The notes below the pieces were generated by a model. It was not told the DNA's origin. It made no database searches and saw only the letters and a program-made list of their open reading frames with translations. Positions 8,573-16,096 of a stretch of DNA of 64,000 bases are shown piece after piece. Source of the DNA: Craterilacuibacter sp. RT1T (lineage in GTDB: Bacteria; Pseudomonadota; Gammaproteobacteria; Burkholderiales; Chromobacteriaceae); NCBI RefSeq assembly GCF_023502145.1, contig NZ_JAMFLI010000001.1, positions 496,001 through 560,000 of the forward strand. Reading direction: 5' to 3'. Position numbers and translations under genes: made by a program. Position 1 is the first letter of the stretch, and every line of letters starts with the position of its first letter.

Positions 8573-8914
8573 ATGCTTAAAACGCAGATGCAGAGCGCTC
8601 TCCCGCTTGCGAGCGAAGTCGTGGCCGATACGTCACCTGCCGTAGCCGATGCAGCATGGCAGCAAAAAGCGGCACAAGCGGCCGAAGCGTTCGAGGCGGT
8701 ATTCGTGCGCGAAATGTTCAAAGACATGGATAAGGGCACGCAGGCGATTGCCGGCGAACAAGGTTTGTTCAACAAGGGTAGCGGCAGTGAGTTGTCCGGC
8801 ATTGCGCAGATGGCGGTGGCCGACCAGATCGCCCGCTCGCGTGCTTTTGGTGTGGCAGATGCCATTTTGCGTCAGTTAACGCCGGCTTCTGCGGGGCCAG
8901 CGCTTAAGAATTAA
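8573..8914 (+). CDS. flgJ: FlgJ, single-domain rod scaffold (no muramidase domain)
   Basis: 113 residues, only about one third of enterobacterial FlgJ (over 300 residues). The conserved rod-binding region is present: AAEAFEAVFVREMFKDMDKG, then GLFNKGSGSELSGIAQMAVA and IARSRAFGVADAILRQL. This matches the N-terminal FlgJ domain that acts as rod cap/scaffold. The peptidoglycan-cutting domain is absent here and appears as the separate gene at 1104-1847. It is translated right after flgI within the operon. Confidence 0.92.
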   Translation: MLKTQMQSALPLASEVVADTSPAVADAAWQQKAAQAAEAFEAVFVREMFKDMDKGTQAIAGEQGLFNKGSGSELSGIAQMAVADQIARSRAFGVADAILRQLTPASAGPALKN

Positions 8915-8978
8915 CCCCTTCTGGTCGCTCTTGATGGGCAGGGCGTGGCATCTGCGGCCCGGTTTGCCATGACAGCTA

Positions 8979-8986
8979 TCCGATAA
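8979..8986 (+). promoter_or_regulatory. candidate sigma-28 -10 element upstream of flgK
   Basis: TCCGATAA at 8979-8986 matches seven of eight positions of the sigma-28 -10 box GCCGATAA, 13 bases before the flgK ATG. No good TAAA lies 15 bases upstream. The 84-base gap between flgJ and flgK, the only large gap in the operon, supports a separate promoter for flgKL. Confidence 0.4.
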
Positions 8987-8998
8987 CGAGTTCATATT

Positions 8999-10366
8999 AT
9001 GCGCATGACCAGCAATGCGCTGTCCGGTGCCAGTGCGGCCCAGGCTGCGCTGAATACCATCAGCCAGAATATTTCCAACGTGATGACCCCTGGTTATTCG
9101 CGTCAGGGCGTGGTGTTGTCGCCGCTGGCCGCCGCTAGCGGCGATCGCCTGAGCGCCGGCTCCGGCGTGGATGTGCTTGCCATTCGCCGTTACAGCGACA
9201 CCTATAAAAACCTGCAGATGTGGCAGGCGCAATCACAACAGGGCCAGCTCGCGGCTTCACGCGAGTATTTTCAACAGTTAGAGCAAGTCATGGGCAGTAG
9301 CGGCACCAGTTTGTCGGCCGGGCTGGACAAGTTCTATGCCGCGCTGAATGCCGCCAGTGTCGAGCCGGCATCCCTGCCTTTGCGCCAGCAGGTCATTAGC
9401 GAGGCCGATGCACTGGTGCGCCGCAGCGACAACCTTAACCGGGTGTTTGCCGTACAGCTGGCATCGGTGGGCGAGCAGCGCGCGGCCGTGGTTGGTCAGA
9501 TCAATGTGCTGTCGCAGCAAGTGGCACAGTTAAATCAGAAAGTGGCCGCAGCCGAGGCGATGAACAGCAATGTGGCCGGCTTGCTGGATGAGCGTGACCG
9601 CCGGATCGATGCCCTGGCTGAGTTGGTTGATGTGCGGGTAAGTACGCTGGGAGATGGCAGCAAGAGCATTAGCTTGCCCGGGGGTGCGCCTTTGGTGGTG
9701 GGCGATACGGCGGCAGCCTTATCGGTCGAGGCGCAGCAAAATGGTTCCCAGCTCTTGACCTTGCAGTTTGCCAATGAGCGTTTTGTGCTGAGTGATGAGC
9801 GCGTCGGTGGCACGCTGGGCGGGTTGGGCGACTATGAAAAAAATGTATTGCGCCCGCAGCTGGCGGCTGTCCAAAGCCTGATGGGGCAGCTGGCGACCCG
9901 GACCAACGAAGTGCTGGCCGGCGGTTTTGATTTGCAGGGTCAGGCCGGCAAGCCGTTATTTATGATCGGCGCGTCTGATGGTGCGGTCAGGCTGGCGCCG
10001 CTGACGGCGGAGGCGCTGGCTTTTTCCTCTCTTGCGGGCTCGCCGGCCAATAGCGGCAATCTGAATGCGCTGATTGCCATTCGTGAAGAAAAGGTGGATG
10101 TCGCAACGCTGGGTAGGGTGAGTTTTGGTGATGCCTATGCACAGCTGGTCGGACAGCTAGCCATTGCCAGCCAGCAGAATAAAGCTTCGCTGGGGACTGC
10201 TACCGCGGTGCGTGCCGAGGCTGAGAGTGCATGGAAATCGACCAGCGGCGTGAATAGCGACGAAGAGGCGGTCAACCTGATCGAGTTCCAGAAAATGTAT
10301 CAGGCGAATATGAAGGTGATCGCCGTGGCCGGTGAGCTGTTCGACAGCACCCTGGCCATTTTGTAA
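8999..10366 (+). CDS. flgK: Flagellar hook-associated protein 1 FlgK
   Basis: 455 residues, somewhat shorter than enterobacterial FlgK. The N-terminus (ALSGASAAQAALNTISQNIS followed by NVMTPGYSRQ) and the C-terminus (GVNSDEEAVNLIEFQKMYQA, then NMKVIAVAGELFDSTL) are the FlgK signatures. FlgK joins hook to filament and is chaperoned by FlgN. The ATG at 8999 begins MRMTSNAL with no obvious strong ribosome-binding site. Confidence 0.95.
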   Translation: MRMTSNALSGASAAQAALNTISQNISNVMTPGYSRQGVVLSPLAAASGDRLSAGSGVDVLAIRRYSDTYKNLQMWQAQSQQGQLAASREYFQQLEQVMGSSGTSLSAGLDKFYAALNAASVEPASLPLRQQVISEADALVRRSDNLNRVFAVQLASVGEQRAAVVGQINVLSQQVAQLNQKVAAAEAMNSNVAGLLDERDRRIDALAELVDVRVSTLGDGSKSISLPGGAPLVVGDTAAALSVEAQQNGSQLLTLQFANERFVLSDERVGGTLGGLGDYEKNVLRPQLAAVQSLMGQLATRTNEVLAGGFDLQGQAGKPLFMIGASDGAVRLAPLTAEALAFSSLAGSPANSGNLNALIAIREEKVDVATLGRVSFGDAYAQLVGQLAIASQQNKASLGTATAVRAEAESAWKSTSGVNSDEEAVNLIEFQKMYQANMKVIAVAGELFDSTLAIL

Positions 10367-10376
10367 GGAGTTGAAG

Positions 10377-11273
10377 ATGCGTATCGCCAGCACCCAGTAC
10401 CACAGCGCCATGAATGCCGTGCTACAGGACAATAACGCCAAATTGGCGGCACTTGGCCAGCAGATGTCATCGGGCAATCGCCTGAATGTGCCTTCCGATG
10501 ACCCGATCGCCAGCGTGCGCCTGCTGCGTCTGCAGCGCGAGGAGGCGGCGATCGACCAGTATCGCTCCAATATCACGGCGCTTAGTACGCGCTTGTCGCT
10601 GAACGAGGCGCATCTGGACAGTATCAGCAACGACATGATGCAGATGCGCGACTTGCTGGTGTGGGCGGCCGATGGCAGTAATACCGCGGCCGATCTGCGC
10701 GCCATGGGCGCCTCGCTTAAAAGCCTGCGCGACAGTCTGGTGTTTTCCGCCAATATCCGTGATCAGGAAGGGCGTTATCTTTTTTCCGGTACCGCCAATG
10801 ACAAGCCTGCCATTCAGCGTGATGCCACGACCGGTGTGTATGGTTTTGCCGGCAATGAGGACACGATCTCGGTGGTTGTGGGGCATGGCGTCAGTCAGGT
10901 GTCGAATGCCACGCTAGCGCAATTGCCCGGCATGCTTAACCAGCTGGACGCGCTGATTGTGAAGCTGGATGATCCGGCCTTGACCGCGACAGCGGTGGGC
11001 GATGATGTGCGCCAAACCTTGGGTGTGCTGGACAGCGCACACCAGATGATAGGCAGCAAGATTGCCGAGCAGGGCGGGGCGCAGAATATTATCAAAATGA
11101 TGGCCGACAATCACAGCAACGTCAGTCTTGCCAACCAGAAAAGCGCAATCGATATTGGCCGGCTCGACTATGCAGAGGCCTTTATCAGTATGAATGCCTA
11201 CACCCTTGCCCTGCAGGCAAGCCAGAAGGCCTATGGCAAGGTGAGCCAGCTGACCTTGTTTAATGCGATCTGA
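10377..11273 (+). CDS. flgL: Flagellar hook-associated protein 3 FlgL
   Basis: About 298 residues. The N-terminus (MRIASTQYHSAMNAVLQDNN, then MSSGNRLNVPSDDPIASVRL) and C-terminal helix (LDYAEAFISMNAYTLALQAS) are typical of FlgL, the second hook-filament junction protein. ATG 10377 has AAGGAG at 10365-10370 spanning the flgK stop; the upstream in-frame ATG at 10332 lies inside flgK and is rejected. Confidence 0.95.
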   Translation: MRIASTQYHSAMNAVLQDNNAKLAALGQQMSSGNRLNVPSDDPIASVRLLRLQREEAAIDQYRSNITALSTRLSLNEAHLDSISNDMMQMRDLLVWAADGSNTAADLRAMGASLKSLRDSLVFSANIRDQEGRYLFSGTANDKPAIQRDATTGVYGFAGNEDTISVVVGHGVSQVSNATLAQLPGMLNQLDALIVKLDDPALTATAVGDDVRQTLGVLDSAHQMIGSKIAEQGGAQNIIKMMADNHSNVSLANQKSAIDIGRLDYAEAFISMNAYTLALQASQKAYGKVSQLTLFNAI

Positions 11274-11281
11274 GGACGGAT

Positions 11282-12313
11282 ATGCGCCCCTTGTTGACGA
11301 CACTGGATACGCCCGCACTTGGCAAGAAAGGCCGCCTGGCCGAGCCCGTGGTCGCGGCTGCGCGCACAGGATCGCTAGCCGCTGCTAGCGACACGGAAAA
11401 CCGCAGCCAGCGCGAATCGGCGGTGTCGGGCTGGCGTTATAGTACGCAGCTGAACCAGCAATTGACGAGCGCCCAGCAGTCGCTGGATTTCGTCGATCAG
11501 CTATTGCGGCGTCTGGAGCTGCTCAAGTCCGATCTGGGACGCGAGCTGGGCAGCCGGCGCATTGAGAAAGAGCCCCTGCAGGCCAGAGCCGATGAAGTCG
11601 GGGCACAATGGGCGCAGCGTGAGGCCAAAACGGATGGCACGCTGGACGGGCAGCTGCATTTTCAGGTGACCGGGCAAGTGCGCCAGCGTTTTTCGCTGCG
11701 CGGCATGGATTTGTCTGCGCTGACCCAGGGCAAGGCGGAAACGCTGGTGCTGATCGGGCCGGAGCGCGGCGTACCGCCTGCGGTGGTTGCCGTTGGTGAA
11801 GGGGTCGACGAGAAAACCCTGCTGCAACGCTTTAACCGCGCGCTGGGCGGCATGGGGGTGCGCGCCGAGGTGGACGATGGCGGGGCGCTGGCATTCAGCG
11901 TCGAGGAGACCGCGCTCGCGCGGCTGCGCGAGGGCTTGATGGTGCGTGGCGAAGGCGTGCGCTTTCCGGCCGGCTCGCCACAGCGCGTGCGTCTGGAAAC
12001 CGAGTCCGGCCCGTTTCAGCTGCCTTGGCAGCTGGATGATCACGCGGGTGTCCGCCAGAGTTTGCAGCGCGTCGTCAGCATCATTGCGCAAGTGCAGCAG
12101 TCGCGCGCTGCGATCTTAAGCGCGATTGCCGAGGCCGAACACTCGATTTCCCGTCTGGTGAGCATGGACGAGCAAAGCTGGGCGCAGGGTTTTGTCGCGG
12201 ATTTCAATGCCAGGCTCAACCAGCGTGATGCCTATCAGGGCTATTACGAAATTCTGCCGGCGCTGTCCGGCGTCAGCCGGTATCGCGTGTTGTCCCTGCT
12301 GTCCCTGCGCTGA
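11282..12313 (+). CDS. Uncharacterised flagellar-locus protein with IN-like motif
   Basis: 343 residues beginning eight bases after flgL. I do not recognise a named family. There is no signal peptide or membrane segment. Residues about 50-105 and 255-290 look like long helices. Residues about 135-210 (FSLRGMDLSALTQGKAETLV, then LLQRFNRALGGMGVRAEVDD and GALAFSVEE) resemble the flagellin/FliD IN motif, in which a beta-strand, a helix and a strand of the form INAAGVxAxxDxxGxLxLxS recur. Terminal helices around a central IN module are the architecture of axial flagellar proteins. Inference: an exported accessory hook or filament protein, or an assembly factor co-expressed with FlgKL. It ends convergent to lolA. 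Confidence 0.65.
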   Translation: MRPLLTTLDTPALGKKGRLAEPVVAAARTGSLAAASDTENRSQRESAVSGWRYSTQLNQQLTSAQQSLDFVDQLLRRLELLKSDLGRELGSRRIEKEPLQARADEVGAQWAQREAKTDGTLDGQLHFQVTGQVRQRFSLRGMDLSALTQGKAETLVLIGPERGVPPAVVAVGEGVDEKTLLQRFNRALGGMGVRAEVDDGGALAFSVEETALARLREGLMVRGEGVRFPAGSPQRVRLETESGPFQLPWQLDDHAGVRQSLQRVVSIIAQVQQSRAAILSAIAEAEHSISRLVSMDEQSWAQGFVADFNARLNQRDAYQGYYEILPALSGVSRYRVLSLLSLR

Positions 12314-12339
12314 TGGCGGCAAGCACGGCCTGCCGCCAT
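12313..12339. terminator. hairpin between convergent flagellar operon and lolA
   Basis: ATGGCGGCA (12313-12321) pairs perfectly with TGCCGCCAT (12331-12339) over a nine-base loop. It sits between the convergent 343-residue gene and lolA and has no clear U tract on either strand, so it may be a weak bidirectional terminator. Confidence 0.4.
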
Positions 12340-12346
12340 GGCGGGT

Positions 12347-12949
12347 TTACTCGCTCAGCACATCCACCCCTTTAGGCGGGGTGAAGTTGAAGTTTCCGGC
12401 TGGAATGGCCGGATTTTTTTTGACCGCGACAAAGCGGATCAGCGTGGTATTGCCGAAGCTGTCGCTTAGGCGCATCTCTTGCAGGGTATTGCCGGAGAAG
12501 CCCATTTTCAGCGACTGGAAGGTATTGTCGGCTTGGCGCGGGGTGGCGCTCAGCCATTCCAGGCCGCCTTCCTTGCCCGCTTCTTTCAGCGTGTAGTTGC
12601 GCTCGATGGCATTGCTGCCGGCCAAGAGTGCCGCCGGGCTGGAGCCTAGCGCGCTGTCCAGCGGCTTGCTGGTCACCTGCGCCAATTCCTTGTCGTAAAT
12701 CCACAGCCGCTTGCCATCGCCGACAATCACCTGCTCGAACGGTTTGGCGTAGCTCCAGCGAAACTTGCCCGGGCGCGAGATTTCCAGCGTGCCGTGAGCC
12801 TGTTCGCGGTGGCTTTGGTTAGTCACGGTCTGCTCGAATTGGGCCGACACCGTTTGCGTGCCGGCGACAAAGGCCTTGAGCTGGGCGATGGCGGCAGCAT
12901 GAACCGGCAGCGCCAGACTGGCCAGAAGCGGAATAAACAGGATTTTCAT
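12347..12949 (-). CDS. lolA: Outer membrane lipoprotein carrier protein LolA
   Basis: 200 residues with an N-terminal signal peptide (LFIPLLASLALPVHA). The LolA features follow: TVSAQFEQTV, then GTLEISRPGKFRWSYAKPFE, DGKRLWIYDKELAQVTSKPL, and C-terminal NFTPPKGVDVL. LolA carries lipoproteins across the periplasm from LolCDE to LolB. The start overlaps the nadE stop (TAATG), so the two are co-transcribed from upstream of nadE. Confidence 0.95.
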   Translation of the reverse strand: MKILFIPLLASLALPVHAAAIAQLKAFVAGTQTVSAQFEQTVTNQSHREQAHGTLEISRPGKFRWSYAKPFEQVIVGDGKRLWIYDKELAQVTSKPLDSALGSSPAALLAGSNAIERNYTLKEAGKEGGLEWLSATPRQADNTFQSLKMGFSGNTLQEMRLSDSFGNTTLIRFVAVKKNPAIPAGNFNFTPPKGVDVLSE

Positions 12950-14541
12950 TAGCTGAACCGGTTGGTGATCGGGTAGCGCCAGTCCTTGCCGAAAGCGCGG
13001 CGCGTAATGCGTGGCCCTACCGGCGCCTGGCGGCGTTTGTATTCATTGATTTTCAGCAAGCGTACCACGCGCAGCACATCGGCTTCGGCGTAGCCGTCGG
13101 CGATAATCTCGGCCGCCGACAGATTGCCCTCCACATAGCGCTGCATAATCGCGTCCAGCACATCGTAAGGCGGCAGGCTGTCCTGGTCGGTCTGGTCGGG
13201 ACGCAGTTCGGCCGACGGTGCCCGGGTGATGATGCGCTCGGGAATGACCGCGCCTTGCAGGTTGCGCCACTGGCACAACTGGTAAACCAGCGTTTTGGCC
13301 ACATCCTTCAGCACGGCAAAGCCGCCGGCCATATCGCCATAGAGCGTGCAGTAGCCGGTAGTCATTTCCGACTTGTTGCCGGTGGTCAGCACCAGCTTGC
13401 CGCCCTTATTGGACAACGCCATCAAGAGCGTGCCGCGTATGCGTGCCTGCAGGTTTTCTTCGGTGGCATCCAGCGCCAGGCCGGCGAAAGAGGGCGCCAG
13501 CGCCTCGCTAAAACGCTCGTACATCGGCCAGATGGCGATCTCGTCATACTTCACGCCCAGACGCGCCACCATATCGCGCGAGTCGGTCAGCGAAATGTCC
13601 GCCGTATAGCGGCTAGGCATCATCACTGCATGTACCTTGTCCGCCCCCAGTGCGTCCACCGCGATGGCCAGCGTCAAGGCCGAATCCACCCCGCCGGACA
13701 GGCCAAGCAGGGCGCCAGGGAAGCCGTTCTTGCCGATGTAGTCGCGTACGCCGGTTACCAGCGCCTGATAGACGCTGGCGGTCGCATCCGGCAGCGCGGC
13801 ATGGCGGCTGCTGACAAAGTCGCCGTCGAGATAGTCGATCAGCAGCAATTCGTCGCAATAGGCGGCGGCTTGTGCGCAGACTTCGCCGTCGCGATCCAGC
13901 GCAAACGAAGCGCCATCAAATACCAGCTCATCCTGCCCGCCGTTCAGGTTGACATAAGCCAGCGGCAGGCCGGTTTCCTGCACGCGGTAGCGCGCCATCT
14001 CCTGGCGCGCCGCCACCTTGTTGCGGTGAAAAGGCGAGGCATTGAGTACCAGCAGGGCCTCGGCGCCGGCATCCTGTGCTTCGGCGGCCGGTTCGACCGA
14101 CCATACATCCTCGCAAATCAATACGCCCAGCTTGACGCCGTTTTGCTCGAATACCAGGGGCGCCGCGCCGGGGGTGAAGTAGCGGCACTCATCAAAGACT
14201 TCATCATTAGGCAACAGCATCTTGTGATACTGGCCGAGACGATTGCCGTCGCGCAGCACGGTGGCGGCATTGAATGTCTCGTTGCCCAGCCTGACCGGGT
14301 GGCCGATCACCAGTGTAATGCCGTCCAGCTCCAGCAGTTCGTCCATGCCCTGAGCGCAGGCGCGGTAAAAATGGTCGCGCAACAGCAAGTCTTCCGGGCT
14401 ATAGCCGGTCAGCGCCAACTCGGGCGTGACCAGTACATCGGCACCGGCGGCGATGGCCTGTCGGGCGAAGTCCAGAATTTTTTGGGTATTGCCGGCAATG
14501 TCGCCGACAACCGGGTTGAACTGGGCAAGGGCTATGCGCAT
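12949..14541 (-). CDS. nadE: Glutamine-dependent NAD+ synthetase
   Basis: 530 residues with two domains. The N-terminal nitrilase-like glutaminase covers about residues 1-260 (MRIALAQFNPVVGDIAGNTQ; nucleophile Cys in GVLICEDVWS; Lys in YHKMLLPNDEVFDE). The C-terminal ATP-pyrophosphatase synthetase has the P-loop LSGGVDSALT near residue 283. It converts deamido-NAD to NAD using ATP and glutamine-derived ammonia. The C-terminus KRRQAPVGPRITRRAFGKDW is typical. Confidence 0.96.
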   Translation of the reverse strand: MRIALAQFNPVVGDIAGNTQKILDFARQAIAAGADVLVTPELALTGYSPEDLLLRDHFYRACAQGMDELLELDGITLVIGHPVRLGNETFNAATVLRDGNRLGQYHKMLLPNDEVFDECRYFTPGAAPLVFEQNGVKLGVLICEDVWSVEPAAEAQDAGAEALLVLNASPFHRNKVAARQEMARYRVQETGLPLAYVNLNGGQDELVFDGASFALDRDGEVCAQAAAYCDELLLIDYLDGDFVSSRHAALPDATASVYQALVTGVRDYIGKNGFPGALLGLSGGVDSALTLAIAVDALGADKVHAVMMPSRYTADISLTDSRDMVARLGVKYDEIAIWPMYERFSEALAPSFAGLALDATEENLQARIRGTLLMALSNKGGKLVLTTGNKSEMTTGYCTLYGDMAGGFAVLKDVAKTLVYQLCQWRNLQGAVIPERIITRAPSAELRPDQTDQDSLPPYDVLDAIMQRYVEGNLSAAEIIADGYAEADVLRVVRLLKINEYKRRQAPVGPRITRRAFGKDWRYPITNRFS

Positions 14542-14664
14542 GACGAAGTGGGCAGCGTAGTCTGTGGAAAGGGCGATTTTACCCGATAGCGCGCCGCTGT
14601 TGCGTTTGCTGACGGCCGCTTAACGCTGTTGTGCATTTATTTTGAAATTTTTCTAAAAAACGGC

Positions 14665-14693
14665 TTGCGCAAACCAATCACCGTCTATACAAT
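14665..14693 (+). promoter_or_regulatory. sigma-70 promoter for the tRNA genes
   Basis: TTGCGC (14665-14670), a 17-base spacer and TACAAT (14688-14693) place a start site near 14700, about 40 bases before tRNA-Ser. The elements face away from nadE. Confidence 0.6.
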
Positions 14694-14741
14694 GCGCAGC
14701 CTCTGCTAACGAAACGCAACGCGAATCACTAGCAGAGAACT

Positions 14742-14832
14742 GGAGAGGTGGATGAGTGGTTGAAGTCGCACGCCTGGAAAGCGTGTTCAGGATAATATCC
14801 TGACGGGGGTTCGAATCCCCCTCTCTCCGCCA
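14742..14832 (+). tRNA. tRNA-Ser (anticodon GGA)
   Basis: A 91-base type II tRNA. The acceptor stem GGAGAGG pairs with CCTCTCC, the anticodon loop reads CTGGAAA with anticodon GGA, a long variable arm (GTTCAGGATAATATCCTGAC) is present, the T loop is GTTCGAATC, and CCA is encoded. Confidence 0.97.
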
Positions 14833-14871
14833 GTTTACTGATAAGCGCATCGCGATTATCTAAAAGTTTGT

Positions 14872-14947
14872 TCCCTGATAGCTCAGTTGGTAGAGCGACG
14901 GACTGTTAATCCGCAGGTCGCAGGTTCGAGCCCTGCTCGGGGAGCCA
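14872..14947 (+). tRNA. tRNA-Asn (anticodon GTT)
   Basis: A 76-base cloverleaf with acceptor TCCCTGA/TCGGGGA, D loop AGCTCAGTTGGTAGAGC, anticodon loop CTGTTAA (GTT), T arm CAGGTTCGAGCCCTG and encoded CCA. Its last 41 bases are duplicated at 20273-20313, marking it as the integration site of the adjacent island. Confidence 0.97.
14907..14947 (+). repeat. attL: 41-bp direct repeat (tRNA-Asn 3' end)
   Basis: The last 41 bases of tRNA-Asn, from TAATCCGC to GGGGAGCCA, recur exactly at 20273-20313. Duplication of a tRNA 3' end beside a tyrosine integrase gene is the standard footprint of site-specific integration. Confidence 0.92.
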
Positions 14948-14953
14948 ATATTC

Positions 14954-14987
14954 AAAAGGACCTAGCCATTTTTGGCTAGGTCCTTTT
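14954..14987 (+). terminator. rho-independent terminator after tRNA-Asn
   Basis: AAAAGGACCTAGCCA and TGGCTAGGTCCTTTTT form a perfect stem with a T-rich loop and U tract seven bases after the tRNA. It ends the tRNA-Ser/Asn transcript before the integrase. Confidence 0.85.
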
Positions 14988-15093
14988 TGCGTTTTGCCCC
15001 AATTTTGCCCCAATGCGTGGGCAAACGGCCTTCCGAGCAGGCGGTATAAAACCGGTTCCTACTCATGACTCCAACACAATTATGGAGTCGGAC

Positions 15094-15963
15094 ATGGCAA
15101 CTATTCGCAAACACGGAGCAGGCTGGGAGGCGCGTGTCCGCCGCAAAGGCCACCCCCACATTTCCAAACACTTTCCCCGCAAGGATCAGGCAGTCCGCTG
15201 GGCGCAGCAGGTTGAAGCCGAGATGGAGCGTGGGCCCTATGCCTCACTATCCCGACCTGTACTCTCCGTACATCAGGCGCTGACGCGCTATGCGGAAGAA
15301 GTCTGCAGCAAGAAAAAAGGCGCTCGCCAGGAGATCAGCCGGATCAAGCGACTGCAAGCAGAGCCGTTTTCCACGCTTGATATCATTGAACTTCGGGGAT
15401 TCGACCTTGCTCGATTCCGCGACCGCCTACTGCAGGATGGGCTCGCCGCTAATACTGTACGGCTGCACCTTGCTTTGCTCAGTCACATGTATAACGTGGC
15501 ACGCAAGGAGTGGGGCTACGAGCGTCTCAGCAACCCCTGCGACGATATCAGTAAGCCCAAGCAGGGCGCTCCCCGTGAGCGTCGCTTCGAAGGGGATGAG
15601 CTGCAACGTATCCTCGATGAAACCGACTCCGAAATGTTGCAGGCCATCCTGCAACTGGCGATAGAAACCGGCATGCTCCGTGGTGAGCTGTGTACCTTGC
15701 ACTGGTTGGATTACAAGCCGGCGATTCCGGCACTCAAGATCCAGATGTCGAAGAACGGCAGCTCGCGCGTTGTACCGTTGTCGCCGCGTGCAGTTGAATT
15801 GCTCGAAGCCTTACCGCGTAGTGGTGAGCTTATTTTCGATGTCGAGCCGGACTCGATCACGCGTGCTTTCCGCCGTGCTTGCGACCGCCTCGGTATTGAA
15901 GATTTGCGCTTTCACGACACGCGGCACGAGTTCTCCCAACAACACTGTGTTGCGTATGCCTAA
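15094..15963 (+). pseudogene. Tyrosine site-specific integrase, C-terminally truncated
   Basis: 289 residues remain. The N-terminal part (MATIRKHGAGWEARVRRKGH) is an AP2-like arm-binding domain of tRNA-type integrases, followed by a core-binding SAM-like domain (about 65-160) and the start of the catalytic domain. Arg I is in TGMLRGELCTLHW, and the HxxR box is in RFHDTRHE at about residues 272-279. Similarity then stops: the second His and the nucleophilic Tyr (usually GHKxxxMxxRYxH) are missing, replaced by FSQQHCVAYA and a stop. The IS30 element lies 134 bases downstream, so an insertion/deletion probably removed the end. The ATG has GGAG six bases upstream. Confidence 0.85.
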
Positions 15964-16096
15964 TAAGCATTGACTGACAAGGTTTTCTAGCAATACGCAT
16001 CATTTCCCACGTTGCGTAAAGGTGTGGCATTCAGCAATTAGCTGAGATTGGCACTCTAACCGTGATTGGCATTTACGCCAGATTTCCCGAAAACAA
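15964..16096. other. Island spacer of unknown origin between integrase stub and IS30
   Basis: 133 bases with no convincing coding frame. A palindrome-like CAACACTGTGTTG (15940-15952) and imperfect inverted copies of TTGCGTATG lie here and in the preceding integrase tail. They may be remains of another element's end. The missing integrase C-terminus was not found here or after the IS. Confidence 0.5.

Noticed and set aside
13255-14589. 444-codon open frame on the plus strand opposite nadE
   Set aside because: Shadow of nadE; the conserved NAD synthetase lies on the minus strand.
15931-16030. Integron attC-like site after the truncated integrase
   Set aside because: The inverted-repeat words do not fit the RYYYAAC and GTTRRRY core pattern, and the integrase is a tRNA-type phage/island integrase, not IntI.
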